IMG/VR virus record: IMGVR_UViG_3300045116_000607
Span: 1-42,617 of that record
Origin: a virus
DNA: 42,617 bases
Reading direction: 5' to 3' (one strand)
The position numbers were made by a program, and so were the translations under genes. A model generated the notes under the pieces. The model had not been told where the DNA came from. It saw only the letters and a list, made by a program, of their open reading frames with translations, and did no database searches. Numbering within the stretch: the stretch's first letter is position 1; each line of letters begins with the position of its first letter. Below, one piece after another: positions 23,160-30,888 of this stretch.

Positions 23160-24380
23160 TCACTTCCCCTTCCTCAACGCTTTGAGTACAGCGCCGCCGA
23201 GCTCGAGCGTGGGAACACCGAGCACGGCACCAGCCAGAAGACCCTTCTTGGCACCACCGAGCACCGCGCCGGCTGGATGTTCTCTTCCGGCACGCTCCGT
23301 TCGCAACATGTGTTTGAGATCAGCGAGCCGTTCCTCTTCCTTGTAGGAAGGCTCGCGCTGGGCTCGCAGAGCTTGCTCCTGGATATCTCCGATGAGCTTG
23401 AGCTCTCTCGAATTCGGCACGTCCTTCCCGTAGCGCTTCTGATGAGCGATACGCCGTCCCAGCTCGATCCCGGCGCCAGCCGCCCCACCAGCTCCGATCA
23501 TGGCCAGATGGCCTTTCCAGCCCGCTTCCTTGCCCAGCAATGCTTCTTTGAGAGAGCCCTGCTTCACAGGAGCCCCGCCCTGCTGCTCCTGCTCCCGCTG
23601 CATCGCTTCTTCCGCTTGCCGCTTCTGCACAGCGGCACCCTGCTCCGCTCGTTCGGCCTGATTCAGCTCCTTCTGCACCTTCGACGTGGCGACGGGGGCT
23701 GCGGCCTGGGCCGGCTGTTGTTGTGGTGGCTGCGCCTGGGAGACCCCCTCCATCTGCGCCTGGGCGTCGGCCTGAAGCGCCTGAATCGTCGAAGCCTGCT
23801 GCGCTTCGATCTGCTGGCGTTCGGCCGGGGAGTACGCGGCGACCTGCTTGAGCTGCTGCGCAAGCTGATCTGCTGCTTGCATCAGCTCTTGCCGATGCTG
23901 CTGCTGGTTCATGACCTCGGCCATGGCCGAATCCTGAGCCTGGATCGCCTGCATTGTCATGGCCTGCCGTGCGGCCTCACTCTGCTGGAGCATGAGCTGG
24001 GTCTGCTGAACCTGCTGAGCCTGAACCTCGGCCTGCTGCTGTGCCATGGCCAGGGATGCTTCTGCCTCTTCGTTTCTGGCCTGGAGTTGTTGCATCGCTT
24101 CATACAGCGAGGCTCGCTCTGCTTCCAACTCCTGAAGCTCGAGGGCCCGAGCCATCTCCGGATCCTGGAGAGCGGCGATTTCGTCCGGAGCCAGCTCCAC
24201 ATCGCTCGGAACCTGCGCCATCTTGTGAAGAAGATGAGCCAGCCGCATCGTGGCCAGGCCTGCCGTTTTTCTCAGGCCACCCACGTCGGGCTGGGCCAGG
24301 GCGTGGAACTCGGTCATGAACCGAGCCGAGACGGTCCAGGGAAGGGACTCGCCCGTGACGAAGCTATCGAGTTTGGACAT
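23160..24380 (-). CDS. Gln/Ala-rich long coiled-coil virion protein
   Basis: 406 residues. Residues 75-260 are almost continuous coiled coil, very rich in Q, A, E and M (for example MAQQQAEVQAQQVQQTQ). The leader region has LRKTAGLAT and LHKMAQVPS, two K-x-A sites. A glycine-rich segment (MIGAGGAAGAGIELG) and a hydrophobic C-terminus follow. It could be a tape-measure or internal ejection protein, though it is short for the tape measure of a myovirus. The long plus-strand ORF opposite it is a mirror of its codon bias. Confidence 0.65.
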   Translation of the reverse strand: MSKLDSFVTGESLPWTVSARFMTEFHALAQPDVGGLRKTAGLATMRLAHLLHKMAQVPSDVELAPDEIAALQDPEMARALELQELEAERASLYEAMQQLQARNEEAEASLAMAQQQAEVQAQQVQQTQLMLQQSEAARQAMTMQAIQAQDSAMAEVMNQQQHRQELMQAADQLAQQLKQVAAYSPAERQQIEAQQASTIQALQADAQAQMEGVSQAQPPQQQPAQAAAPVATSKVQKELNQAERAEQGAAVQKRQAEEAMQREQEQQGGAPVKQGSLKEALLGKEAGWKGHLAMIGAGGAAGAGIELGRRIAHQKRYGKDVPNSRELKLIGDIQEQALRAQREPSYKEEERLADLKHMLRTERAGREHPAGAVLGGAKKGLLAGAVLGVPTLELGGAVLKALRKGK

Positions 24381-24389
24381 AGTCTCCTC

Positions 24390-24872
24390 CTACACGTTGA
24401 TGACCGTGGTCCAGTGCGGATTGGGCTGGGTCGTGTACTGGATCGATCCGATCGCCGCCATGGCAATGAGCACCTGTGGTTGATGTGGAGCGGGCGCAGC
24501 ATTGAATCCGAGCAGAGTGTTGGCCGTGCCCGTGTTCCTCACCGTGATCGCCGGATCGTTGAAGAGGCAAAGATACTGGTGCTTGGTTCCCTGTCCCGGC
24601 GGATGTGACGTGTCGTAGCGCTCCGGGACCTTCAACGACGCCGTATCAGCCAGGCCGGGTGCGGCGTTGATCGCCCCTACGATCTCGGCAGCGGTCCAGG
24701 GCCGTCCCTTGGCCGGCGCAAAGTTCACAGTCACGTCCCCACCGCCGTTGTTGATGATGAGCGTGAGCAGATCTACATCGGCGCCGTCATGAATGTTCAC
24801 GGTCCCGACGACTTCGCCGTTGAGATACGCGGCCAGCTCCCGATCAGTGTAGAAATTCCGAATGACCCACAT
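24390..24872 (-). CDS. Virion protein with the domain repeated in the sheath
   Basis: 160 residues. The pattern LLTLIINNGGGDVTVNF, TAAEIVGAINAAPG and ANTLLGFNAAPAP matches the domain inserted twice in the sheath protein. The start MWVIRNFYTDRELAAYLNG is its own. It is probably a structural beta-rich protein of the neck or tail. ATG 24872; the next gene ends 5 nt upstream. Confidence 0.65.
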   Translation of the reverse strand: MWVIRNFYTDRELAAYLNGEVVGTVNIHDGADVDLLTLIINNGGGDVTVNFAPAKGRPWTAAEIVGAINAAPGLADTASLKVPERYDTSHPPGQGTKHQYLCLFNDPAITVRNTGTANTLLGFNAAPAPHQPQVLIAMAAIGSIQYTTQPNPHWTTVINV

Positions 24873-24877
24873 CTGTC

Positions 24878-25402
24878 CTACCCCGTTGTTTCATCGTAGA
24901 AGCCATGGATCAGGAGGAGCTCGGAGTGCGCTCCGGTCCCGCTTCCCATCATGCTGGCGATATTTTCCGAGATCTTGATATTGACGACCCACGGATCCCA
25001 CTGGCTCCGCATGATGCTGATCCAGCTTTGCAGCAGTGGGGTCTTGTCACTGACGGCCACGTTGAGCCCGCCGTCACTGAACGGGAGATGGTTCCTCGTC
25101 TGAAGAATGCCAACCGTGGCCAGGAGATGGGCCAGGGCACCGTAGATCAACATCTGAACCCAGCCACGGCTCACGAAGTCTTCCACGGTATAGATCCCAA
25201 GCTGCGGAGGCTTGGAGCTGAACTCGGACAGGGCTGACATGACCGAGAATGCGATCATGGCATCCGAGCTCTCTTCTCCGTCCACAAGGCGGTTCAACTC
25301 TGGAAAGTCACGAATGAAGAGACGGACCTGGGCCACGACATCGTTAAATGTGGCCGATGCCCCAGGTACAGCAGGTCTGATCAGTCCTTGCAGCCTAGCC
25401 AT
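24878..25402 (-). CDS. Virion protein, possible head-tail adaptor
   Basis: 174 residues, mostly helical (VAQVRLFIRDFPELNRL; AFSVMSALSEFS), then a helix with GWVQMLIYGALAHLLATVG. Helical proteins of this size downstream of the capsid gene are often adaptors or completion proteins, but no motif proves it. ATG 25402 is chosen because it overlaps the preceding stop by 8 nt and avoids a basic extension lying inside the upstream gene. Confidence 0.6.
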   Translation of the reverse strand: MARLQGLIRPAVPGASATFNDVVAQVRLFIRDFPELNRLVDGEESSDAMIAFSVMSALSEFSSKPPQLGIYTVEDFVSRGWVQMLIYGALAHLLATVGILQTRNHLPFSDGGLNVAVSDKTPLLQSWISIMRSQWDPWVVNIKISENIASMMGSGTGAHSELLLIHGFYDETTG

Positions 25403-25715
25403 CGCTCTTCTTCGGGCCTCTCCTCCGCACCTTCGTCGCCTCGACGCTGCTCGAGGGCATGTCCTCGTCTGACGTTTCCGCTTGAACCGGTTCGGACGTG
25501 GCACGGGCTTCCTTCATCTGAAGATACCACGTCGAAACGTGATCGACGCTGACCATCCGATCCAGGACCCAGCCCGAGATCTGCGCCAGAGGTATCCGAT
25601 CGGGCAATTCCGCATGCCCACCCGGCTCGATCTCGTACCCCTCGATCCGCAAAGTCTGGGCGCGGCGCAGTGCGGTGTAGGGCGGGGTCTCATCAGTCAG
25701 GTTGTAGAGACGCAT
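25395..25715 (-). CDS. Small virion-operon protein, 106 residues
   Basis: Unknown function. A beta-rich N-terminal part (TLRIEGYEIEPGGHAELP) is followed by an acidic/basic disordered tail (DEDMPSSSVEATKVRRRG). ATG 25715 overlaps the last base of the preceding stop. It lies among neck-type genes downstream of the capsid gene. Confidence 0.65.
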   Translation of the reverse strand: MRLYNLTDETPPYTALRRAQTLRIEGYEIEPGGHAELPDRIPLAQISGWVLDRMVSVDHVSTWYLQMKEARATSEPVQAETSDEDMPSSSVEATKVRRRGPKKSDG

Positions 25716-26311
25716 CAGCGCCCTCCGCGAATCAGAGCCACGAGCTCATCCTTCCTGAGCTTCTGAAGGTCACTGCCGGCCCTGCCCGTGATCTCGGAGG
25801 CTCGGGCCACCAGATCTGGCTTCTTGAGCATCAGGAGTGTCTCCTCCGACTCGAGACTGACTTCGGGCGCCGCCGGTTCAGCGGACTTCGGCTCGTCGGC
25901 GAGATCCAGCATGTCGAACACATCGACGGTCGGGGTCTCCGACACAGGTTCGGGCTCGGGCTCGCTCGGCGTCGATGGTTCGGGTGACACCGGAACGGGC
26001 TCGGGCTCTGCAACCGGCTGAGGCTGGATCTGCGGACCGGCCACGGGCAAGAGGGGCTTGTCCTCATCGAAGAGGAACTGGGGACCGGCCGGGCCCCCAA
26101 CATGGACCACGATCTTGCCGTTCTGCCAGAGTGTCTTCAGTCTGTCCCAGTGAGCACGCAGCTGTGCGTCGCTGATCTTGAGACCCTGTCGAGCTGGAAC
26201 ACGGGTGCCAGGGAGGATCTGATGTGAGACCCGATTGGTCGGAGCTCTCACACGAAGAGCCTTCGTTGCTGGGTCTCGACCGGAATTCCTGACAAAGTAC
26301 GATTCGGCCAT
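25715..26311 (-). CDS. Virion-operon protein with Pro/Glu linker and SAP-like end
   Basis: 198 residues. N-terminal 90 residues are a compact domain (ESYFVRNSGRDPATKALRV). A long Pro/Glu/Val linker follows (about 95-145, repeats of the form PEPxPEP). The final 40 residues (LKKPDLVARASEITG, then LQKLRKDELVALIRGG) look like a small helix-extended-helix of the SAP or Rho-N type, often nucleic-acid binding. ATG 26311 with CGGAGG lies after the capsid terminator; the longer frame would run into that hairpin. Confidence 0.65.
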   Translation of the reverse strand: MAESYFVRNSGRDPATKALRVRAPTNRVSHQILPGTRVPARQGLKISDAQLRAHWDRLKTLWQNGKIVVHVGGPAGPQFLFDEDKPLLPVAGPQIQPQPVAEPEPVPVSPEPSTPSEPEPEPVSETPTVDVFDMLDLADEPKSAEPAAPEVSLESEETLLMLKKPDLVARASEITGRAGSDLQKLRKDELVALIRGGR

Positions 26312-26329
26312 GGGGAACCTCACCTCCGT

Positions 26330-26368
26330 AAAAGAAGAGGGCGCGGCGCCGGCAAGCACCGCGCCCTC
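26330..26368 (-). terminator. Rho-independent terminator after the major capsid gene
   Basis: On the minus strand a perfect 10-bp GC stem (26368-26359 with 26346-26337) and 12-nt loop are followed by TTCTTTT. It lies 36 nt beyond the capsid stop. It probably lowers expression of downstream tail genes relative to capsid. Confidence 0.85.
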
Positions 26369-26404
26369 CTAGGCGCTACTCTAGCAGCCTACGTCACCTT
26401 GGGT

Positions 26405-27523
26405 CTAGTAGAAGTAGACCCGCGGGAAGTAGACCTCGTCCTCGACCCTGTTGTTCATCGCACCCAGGTCTTCCTCGTCGACCGGGATCACACTGGCCCG
26501 GATACCGTCATTGTTGAGCGTTGTCGCATCACCGCTGTACAGCTCCATCTTGCGAACCGAGGCCACGTTGATGATGGACATCGCGATGGTCTCCCAGCAC
26601 TGCCACGTGATCTCGTTGAAGTGCTTGTCGATGAAGAACTTGGTTGCGTTGAGCACGTAGAACCGGCCCAGGAACTCCTCGTCCGTGAAGCCGTACACGT
26701 TGCCCGGACGCAGGATGTCGGTCTTGATGGTCCGGACGTAGCCACGCCCGACCAACTTCTCGTAGGTGAAGCCGTCGATCGCGGTCTCGCTCTCGAGCTT
26801 GCTGCCGTAGTCCTCCACGGTCCACGTGTTGATCGAGTCGAAGTCGTACTCGGTCAGGAGGAGCTTGGTGCAGCGCAGCTTGTTCCCGTCGAGGAGCTGG
26901 TGCAGACGCACCACGTCGTCACGCTGGAACGGCCAGACCCTGGCATCGTTGTTCGTGTCGACCCGTGCCAGGATGCCCTTGCGCGCCGAGGACTCGACCA
27001 CGGTGCCTGCCGTGATCGTGGTCTCGTGGAGCGAGGTCACGACGCCGCCGTTGGCCTCTTGCTGCAACGCCTGGACGGCGGCCTCGCAGTGGACCAGGAA
27101 CTCGAGGTCCTCGACCTCCTGCACATCCTTGGCCGCGTTCTCCTCGACGACCTTCGTGATCTTCATGCGGTAGGCCTGGAGCTCCTCCTCATACGCCTCG
27201 AAGCGTTCCGAGGACACGGTGAGGAAGGGAATCTCCACCCTGGGCGCACGGATCAGACGAGCATCGGGCTGGCCGCGGAACGGCAGGACCATGGCCCTGC
27301 TCTCCGGTTCGAGCTGCTCGATGATGGTCAGCGTGTCCTGATGGACGCTGGGCTTGCACTCCTCCGGGGTCACGGGCTTGGGCGTGAGGATCTTCGAGAC
27401 GAAGCGCTCCTCCCGAAGATGGTCCCGGATGTACTCGCCGCCGTGTTGGGAGTGCTTGGACTTGCCCTCGGCTGTGTCGAGCTTGGCAAGGAAGTTCGCG
27501 TTGTAGAAACTGAAGTCGCTCAT
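26405..27523 (-). CDS. Major capsid protein (putative, HK97-type)
   Basis: 372 residues. Placed after the protease and small head genes and followed by a strong terminator, as expected for a high-level capsid gene. The sequence has the alpha/beta mix of HK97-fold proteins: a helical N-arm with KLDTAEGKSKHS, a long acidic helix (RFEAYEEELQAYRMKITKVV), and a C-terminal part with FYVLNATKFFIDKHFNEITW and VASVRKMELY. No decisive motif exists for this fold, so position is the main support. AAGGAGG precedes ATG 27523. Confidence 0.72.
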   Translation of the reverse strand: MSDFSFYNANFLAKLDTAEGKSKHSQHGGEYIRDHLREERFVSKILTPKPVTPEECKPSVHQDTLTIIEQLEPESRAMVLPFRGQPDARLIRAPRVEIPFLTVSSERFEAYEEELQAYRMKITKVVEENAAKDVQEVEDLEFLVHCEAAVQALQQEANGGVVTSLHETTITAGTVVESSARKGILARVDTNNDARVWPFQRDDVVRLHQLLDGNKLRCTKLLLTEYDFDSINTWTVEDYGSKLESETAIDGFTYEKLVGRGYVRTIKTDILRPGNVYGFTDEEFLGRFYVLNATKFFIDKHFNEITWQCWETIAMSIINVASVRKMELYSGDATTLNNDGIRASVIPVDEEDLGAMNNRVEDEVYFPRVYFY

Positions 27524-27541
27524 GTTGTCCTCCTTCCTTCC

Positions 27542-27997
27542 TCAGCTCGCCACGTACAGGAACTGGAGCCAGTCCCCGTTCGATGCCGCAGTTCGGATCA
27601 CGTAGCCGACAGTCACACCAGCCGCGTGAATCTTCAGCCCGCTCTTGGACAGCGCGTTCCAGGTGACCGTGGCCGCATCCAGCTGGTTTCCCAGCGCTGG
27701 CGGTGCAGCCGCGTCGAAGATCTTGGTCTCGCCAAGAAACGTGCCGCCCATGATCAGCGGAACCTTTCTGGCGCCCTGGACATCGGACCGTCCCTTCTCG
27801 CTGAACAGCACGTAGGGTCCGGGACGGACACCGGGGTTCGCTGCACGAGTGACCTTGTTGGCCGAGCTGATCGTGCACCACTCACCCATCTCCAGCGGAT
27901 TCGCGTTCTGGAAGTTGAGCAGGGTCAGGTCTGCCGGCTCATACCTCCGGATCAGCAATCCGATGGAGGGGCTCTTCAGTCGGAATGTCTGTTCCAT
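27542..27997 (-). CDS. Putative head decoration protein
   Basis: 151 residues, beta-rich (PYVLFSEKGRSDVQGAR; VPLIMGGTFLGETKIFDA; TVGYVIRTAASNGDWLQFLY). It ends 19 nt before the capsid gene. Small beta proteins next to the capsid gene are typically decoration (gpD-like) or minor head proteins. No specific family is identified. Confidence 0.6.
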   Translation of the reverse strand: MEQTFRLKSPSIGLLIRRYEPADLTLLNFQNANPLEMGEWCTISSANKVTRAANPGVRPGPYVLFSEKGRSDVQGARKVPLIMGGTFLGETKIFDAAAPPALGNQLDAATVTWNALSKSGLKIHAAGVTVGYVIRTAASNGDWLQFLYVAS

Positions 27998-28056
27998 TTT
28001 CTCTCACCCACTCCTGTTACAAAGAAACAGTTGGCTCCCTGGACCCGATCCGGGCG

Positions 28057-28428
28057 CTACTCACCGCTCATCACGAAGCTGTCGAAGTCCTGTTTGGCTC
28101 CGCCGGTGACCATGTCGCCCACCTTCCACGGTGAGCGCTGTGCCGTGCTGAGCTCGAGGGCTTGCTTGAACAGCTCGAGCTTGCCCTCTGCCGCCTTGCC
28201 CAGGAGGTAGACCTTGGTCTCCTCCAGGGTTCGACCCTGATCCAGGCCACGCTCGTGGACCAGACCGGCCAGCTTGCTCACCTCGTGGTTGAGCTCGTGC
28301 TGTGCCAGCTTGGCTCGGAGTTGCCTGTTCTCGGATCTCAGCGCGTCACGTTCCCCGGCCAGCTTCTCCAAGGCCTCGGCTCCGAGGCGCAACACTTGCT
28401 GAACTTCCACTCCGCTCAGCTTTTCCAT
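28057..28428 (-). CDS. Coiled-coil protein, possible capsid scaffold
   Basis: 123 residues. The N-terminal 60 form a leucine-rich coiled coil (LEKLAGERDALRSENRQLRA). Two K-L-A sites (EKLAGE, SKLAGL) are present. A small coiled-coil protein between protease and capsid genes fits a scaffold or core protein removed by the protease. That is inference from position and composition. Confidence 0.55.
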   Translation of the reverse strand: MEKLSGVEVQQVLRLGAEALEKLAGERDALRSENRQLRAKLAQHELNHEVSKLAGLVHERGLDQGRTLEETKVYLLGKAAEGKLELFKQALELSTAQRSPWKVGDMVTGGAKQDFDSFVMSGE

Positions 28429-28443
28429 CTCACGCCTCCTCCT

Positions 28444-29511
28444 CTACGCCTGGACCTGGTCCGTGCTTGGGGACGAAGTCGGCGAGGCGCCAGCCCGGCC
28501 CTCCTTCTTCATCCCGAGTCTCGATGCCACCGTGCAGGCCTGACAAGATTCGTTGGGCTTGGCCTTGTCACAGGTACAGCCCTGACTTGCCAGCTTCTGC
28601 AGGATCGATCTGGCCGCAGCGATCTTCGCTCCGGCCTCGTCGACCACACTGGCGCCCAGCGCGTTGTCCAACGTCTTGTCCGTTGACGCGGACATGGCGG
28701 GCTCATCGAGCACCTCCGCCAGCTGCTTCTTCGGTACTGCCATGGCTTCGGCCTTGGTGAGGTCGATCGCGGCCTCGTTCGTGGCCAAGGCTTTTTCCTG
28801 GCTCGTGACCTCGGCAGGACGCTTCACCTCGGGGGGCTGGTCCTCGGGGAAGCCGGTGCCTTTCACGTGAGGGGTCTTGATGTCACCGCCCTCGCCAGCG
28901 TCGTCGGCTGCACGCTTGAGCAGAGCTCCTGCGCGCATCATGCGCTCAACGATGCTGCCAGTCTTGGCCGTGCCCTGGAAATGCAGAGGGTTCGCCGGCA
29001 TGGCCTTGTCCGCATCGGTTCTCGGACTGGCGGCCGCGGCGAGGGGATTGGCGCCGGCCTCCATCTTCTCCGACGGACCTGGTGTCCTGGCCTGCCCCAG
29101 CAGATCCTGAGGCATGGTCTCCTCTGTGGGAAGACTCAACGGAATCGTGTTCGGCCCGTGACCCGGACCGGCGTCCGATCCCGCCTCGGTCGCGGACTTG
29201 ATACGTCCCGGAGTGAACCGGACTTCGTGCAGATGATCTGCAGTGTAGCGCAGGGCGGCGGCGAGCTTGGTGATGCGAGCTGAGCTGGTCTTCTCCTGCT
29301 CCTGGCTCTGCTCCTCCTTCGCCTCCTCCTTCGCCTTCTTCTCGGCGCACTCTGCACAGAGCTCCTTGCTCGAGACTGCGGGTCGACCACACTCCTTGCA
29401 CGCCTCGCCGGCTTGCGCTTCGGCTTCCTCGGCGAGCTTGGACATGCCATCGCCGGCGCTGAGCGCAGCCTGGATCATGTCCTGGATCGTGGGGGGCTGG
29501 TAGTTCTTCAT
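28444..29511 (-). CDS. Virion-operon protein with two Cys-rich zinc-like clusters
   Basis: 355 residues. CKECGRPAVSSKELCAECAE near residue 38 has the CxxC-x(n)-CxxC layout of a zinc ribbon. A second cluster near 320 reads CTCDKAKPNESCQAC. Between them the sequence is low-complexity, helical and charged, with DMIQAALSAGDGMSKLAEE at the start (a K-L-A site) and ITKLAAALRYTADHLHEV. ATG 29511 is preferred over the GTG three bases earlier because GAGGAGG has proper spacing. Function unknown; probably an internal head protein. Confidence 0.65.
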   Translation of the reverse strand: MKNYQPPTIQDMIQAALSAGDGMSKLAEEAEAQAGEACKECGRPAVSSKELCAECAEKKAKEEAKEEQSQEQEKTSSARITKLAAALRYTADHLHEVRFTPGRIKSATEAGSDAGPGHGPNTIPLSLPTEETMPQDLLGQARTPGPSEKMEAGANPLAAAASPRTDADKAMPANPLHFQGTAKTGSIVERMMRAGALLKRAADDAGEGGDIKTPHVKGTGFPEDQPPEVKRPAEVTSQEKALATNEAAIDLTKAEAMAVPKKQLAEVLDEPAMSASTDKTLDNALGASVVDEAGAKIAAARSILQKLASQGCTCDKAKPNESCQACTVASRLGMKKEGRAGASPTSSPSTDQVQA

Positions 29512-29542
29512 CACATCCTCCTCGAGCCGTGCCGGGGCCTGG

Positions 29543-29809
29543 TCATATGCCTACACCAGGCGGTGATACCGTTTCCTGCTCCTGGGTCAGAGCCGAGGTC
29601 GGGCGCGGAGTCCCGGTATGCACCGTAGTGTAGTTCGTTTTCTGGAGCGTGGTTCCCTGAAGCGCCTTCTGCACCACACGCCGCGGCGTGATCGGCGCGG
29701 CCTGGGCCGGATTCTGTCCACCGAGGAGCCCGCCCGGCACCGGAGGTGCCGTGATCGCCGGAGTGCTGACCCCGGCGATCTTTCCAAGCTCGTCAGTGAA
29801 GGCTCTCAT
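29543..29809 (-). CDS. Small Pro/Thr-rich virion protein with FTDELGKIA leader
   Basis: 88 residues. The N-terminus MRAFTDELGKIAGVS is a clear member of the recurring FxDELxK[IM]A leader. The rest is a Pro/Gly/Thr-rich, probably unfolded chain. ATG 29809 is chosen over 29824 because TGGAG lies 9 nt upstream and this places the leader at the very start, as in the other members. Confidence 0.65.
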   Translation of the reverse strand: MRAFTDELGKIAGVSTPAITAPPVPGGLLGGQNPAQAAPITPRRVVQKALQGTTLQKTNYTTVHTGTPRPTSALTQEQETVSPPGVGI

Positions 29810-29860
29810 GTGCACCAGCTCCATCGTTCGTCGACCCAGGTCGCGTCACGCCCCTGCCCG

Positions 29861-30817
29861 CTACTCCACGGGGTAGCCGAGCTCGGCGAGATACTGCAGC
29901 GCCGCGGCGTCGACCTGGGCCTCGAAGTCCTCTGCCACCTTCTCCTGCCCCGCGGGGGGAGGAGCCAAGATGTTGCCCTGGTCATCGATCCAGCCATGCG
30001 CGGCCAGCTTCTCCACGGCCCTGCGCTGGATGAGCTGATCCACGGCAGAGCTCTTCTTCTCGCGGAGCGCCTGGACGCCCCTGTAGCCGCCGTAGCCGAC
30101 ACCACCGAGAGCGCCGGCGGCACCGAGACCCGCTGCGATCAGCTTCGCCTTGCCCTTGGCACCGGAGCCCCAGGTCTTGGCCACGTCTTGCCCTGCGCCA
30201 CGTGCTCTCGCCTTGACCGTACCGGGCAGACGCTCCGTGCCCGTGCGCAGCTTGAACAGCGCCTCGTCGAGCTTCGTCGCCTGGCCGTGACCGCCGGCAT
30301 GACGGCCAGCCGCCGCAGCCCCTTCGTACTTGGCTGCGTCTTGCGCCGTCTGGAGTGGCTTGGCAGTGGAATGCTGGGCGGACAGTTGCTGGGCCAGCGT
30401 CTTGGCCTCCTCCTCGGTGAGTGACGCTCCTCCGCTGCGTGAAACCACCGCCTTCCTTCGAGCCCCTGCCTTCTCCATGGCGATGAGCTCTCGCTCCTGC
30501 TCGAAGGCATGCGCCATGATGCGCCCGCCGAAGTCGTACTCGGCGAACTTCTCGATGGCCTCCTGATCGGCCGGGGCCTCCTGCTCCGGAGCACCGCCGC
30601 CGTAAACCTCGGCTGCCGTCTTCAGGATCTCCTCGTCCGAATACTGGGACAGATCGATGCCACGGGCGGCGGCGTCGTCGGCCAGCAGGGCGAGCTGCGC
30701 CATCTTCTCGATCTCCTCCTCGGTGGCCGGGGACGGAGCCGGTTCCGGTGTCGCGGGCTGTTCCGCGGCGGTCTTGGTCGTTCCTGTTCCGTAGAGCTCA
30801 CTCAGAAACTGGTTCAT
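29861..30817 (-). CDS. Virion protein with six K-x-A sites and shared SLTEEEA module
   Basis: 318 residues. Leader MNQFLSELYGTGTTKTAAEQ. Further K-x-A tripeptides appear as EKMAQLA, LKTAAEV, EKFAEYD, EKLAAHG and EKVAEDF, spaced through the protein. The module SGGASLTEEEAKTLAQQL plus TAQDAAKYEGAAAAG is shared with the protein encoded at 14323-15321. A glycine-rich hydrophobic segment (LIAAGLGAAGALGGVGYGG) lies in the C-terminal third. It follows the prohead protease gene and could be a main substrate of that protease (inference). ATG 30817 has GAGGGAG upstream. Confidence 0.7.
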   Translation of the reverse strand: MNQFLSELYGTGTTKTAAEQPATPEPAPSPATEEEIEKMAQLALLADDAAARGIDLSQYSDEEILKTAAEVYGGGAPEQEAPADQEAIEKFAEYDFGGRIMAHAFEQERELIAMEKAGARRKAVVSRSGGASLTEEEAKTLAQQLSAQHSTAKPLQTAQDAAKYEGAAAAGRHAGGHGQATKLDEALFKLRTGTERLPGTVKARARGAGQDVAKTWGSGAKGKAKLIAAGLGAAGALGGVGYGGYRGVQALREKKSSAVDQLIQRRAVEKLAAHGWIDDQGNILAPPPAGQEKVAEDFEAQVDAAALQYLAELGYPVE

Positions 30818-30888
30818 GGTCTCCCTCTTTTCCTCTCGTTTTACGGACACCACTCACGCGGTGGGCGGTCCTCGTAACCACGTAGCTA

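Noticed and set aside
23115-24608. 497-codon plus-strand ORF rich in Leu and His
   Set aside because: It is the reverse reading of the Gln/Ala-rich coiled-coil gene, since Gln codons read as Leu on the other strand.
26399-28210. 603-codon plus-strand ORF
   Set aside because: It is antisense to the capsid and decoration genes. Its composition (rich in V, D, L, R, H) mirrors the GC-rich third positions of the true genes, and no ribosome site or motif is seen.
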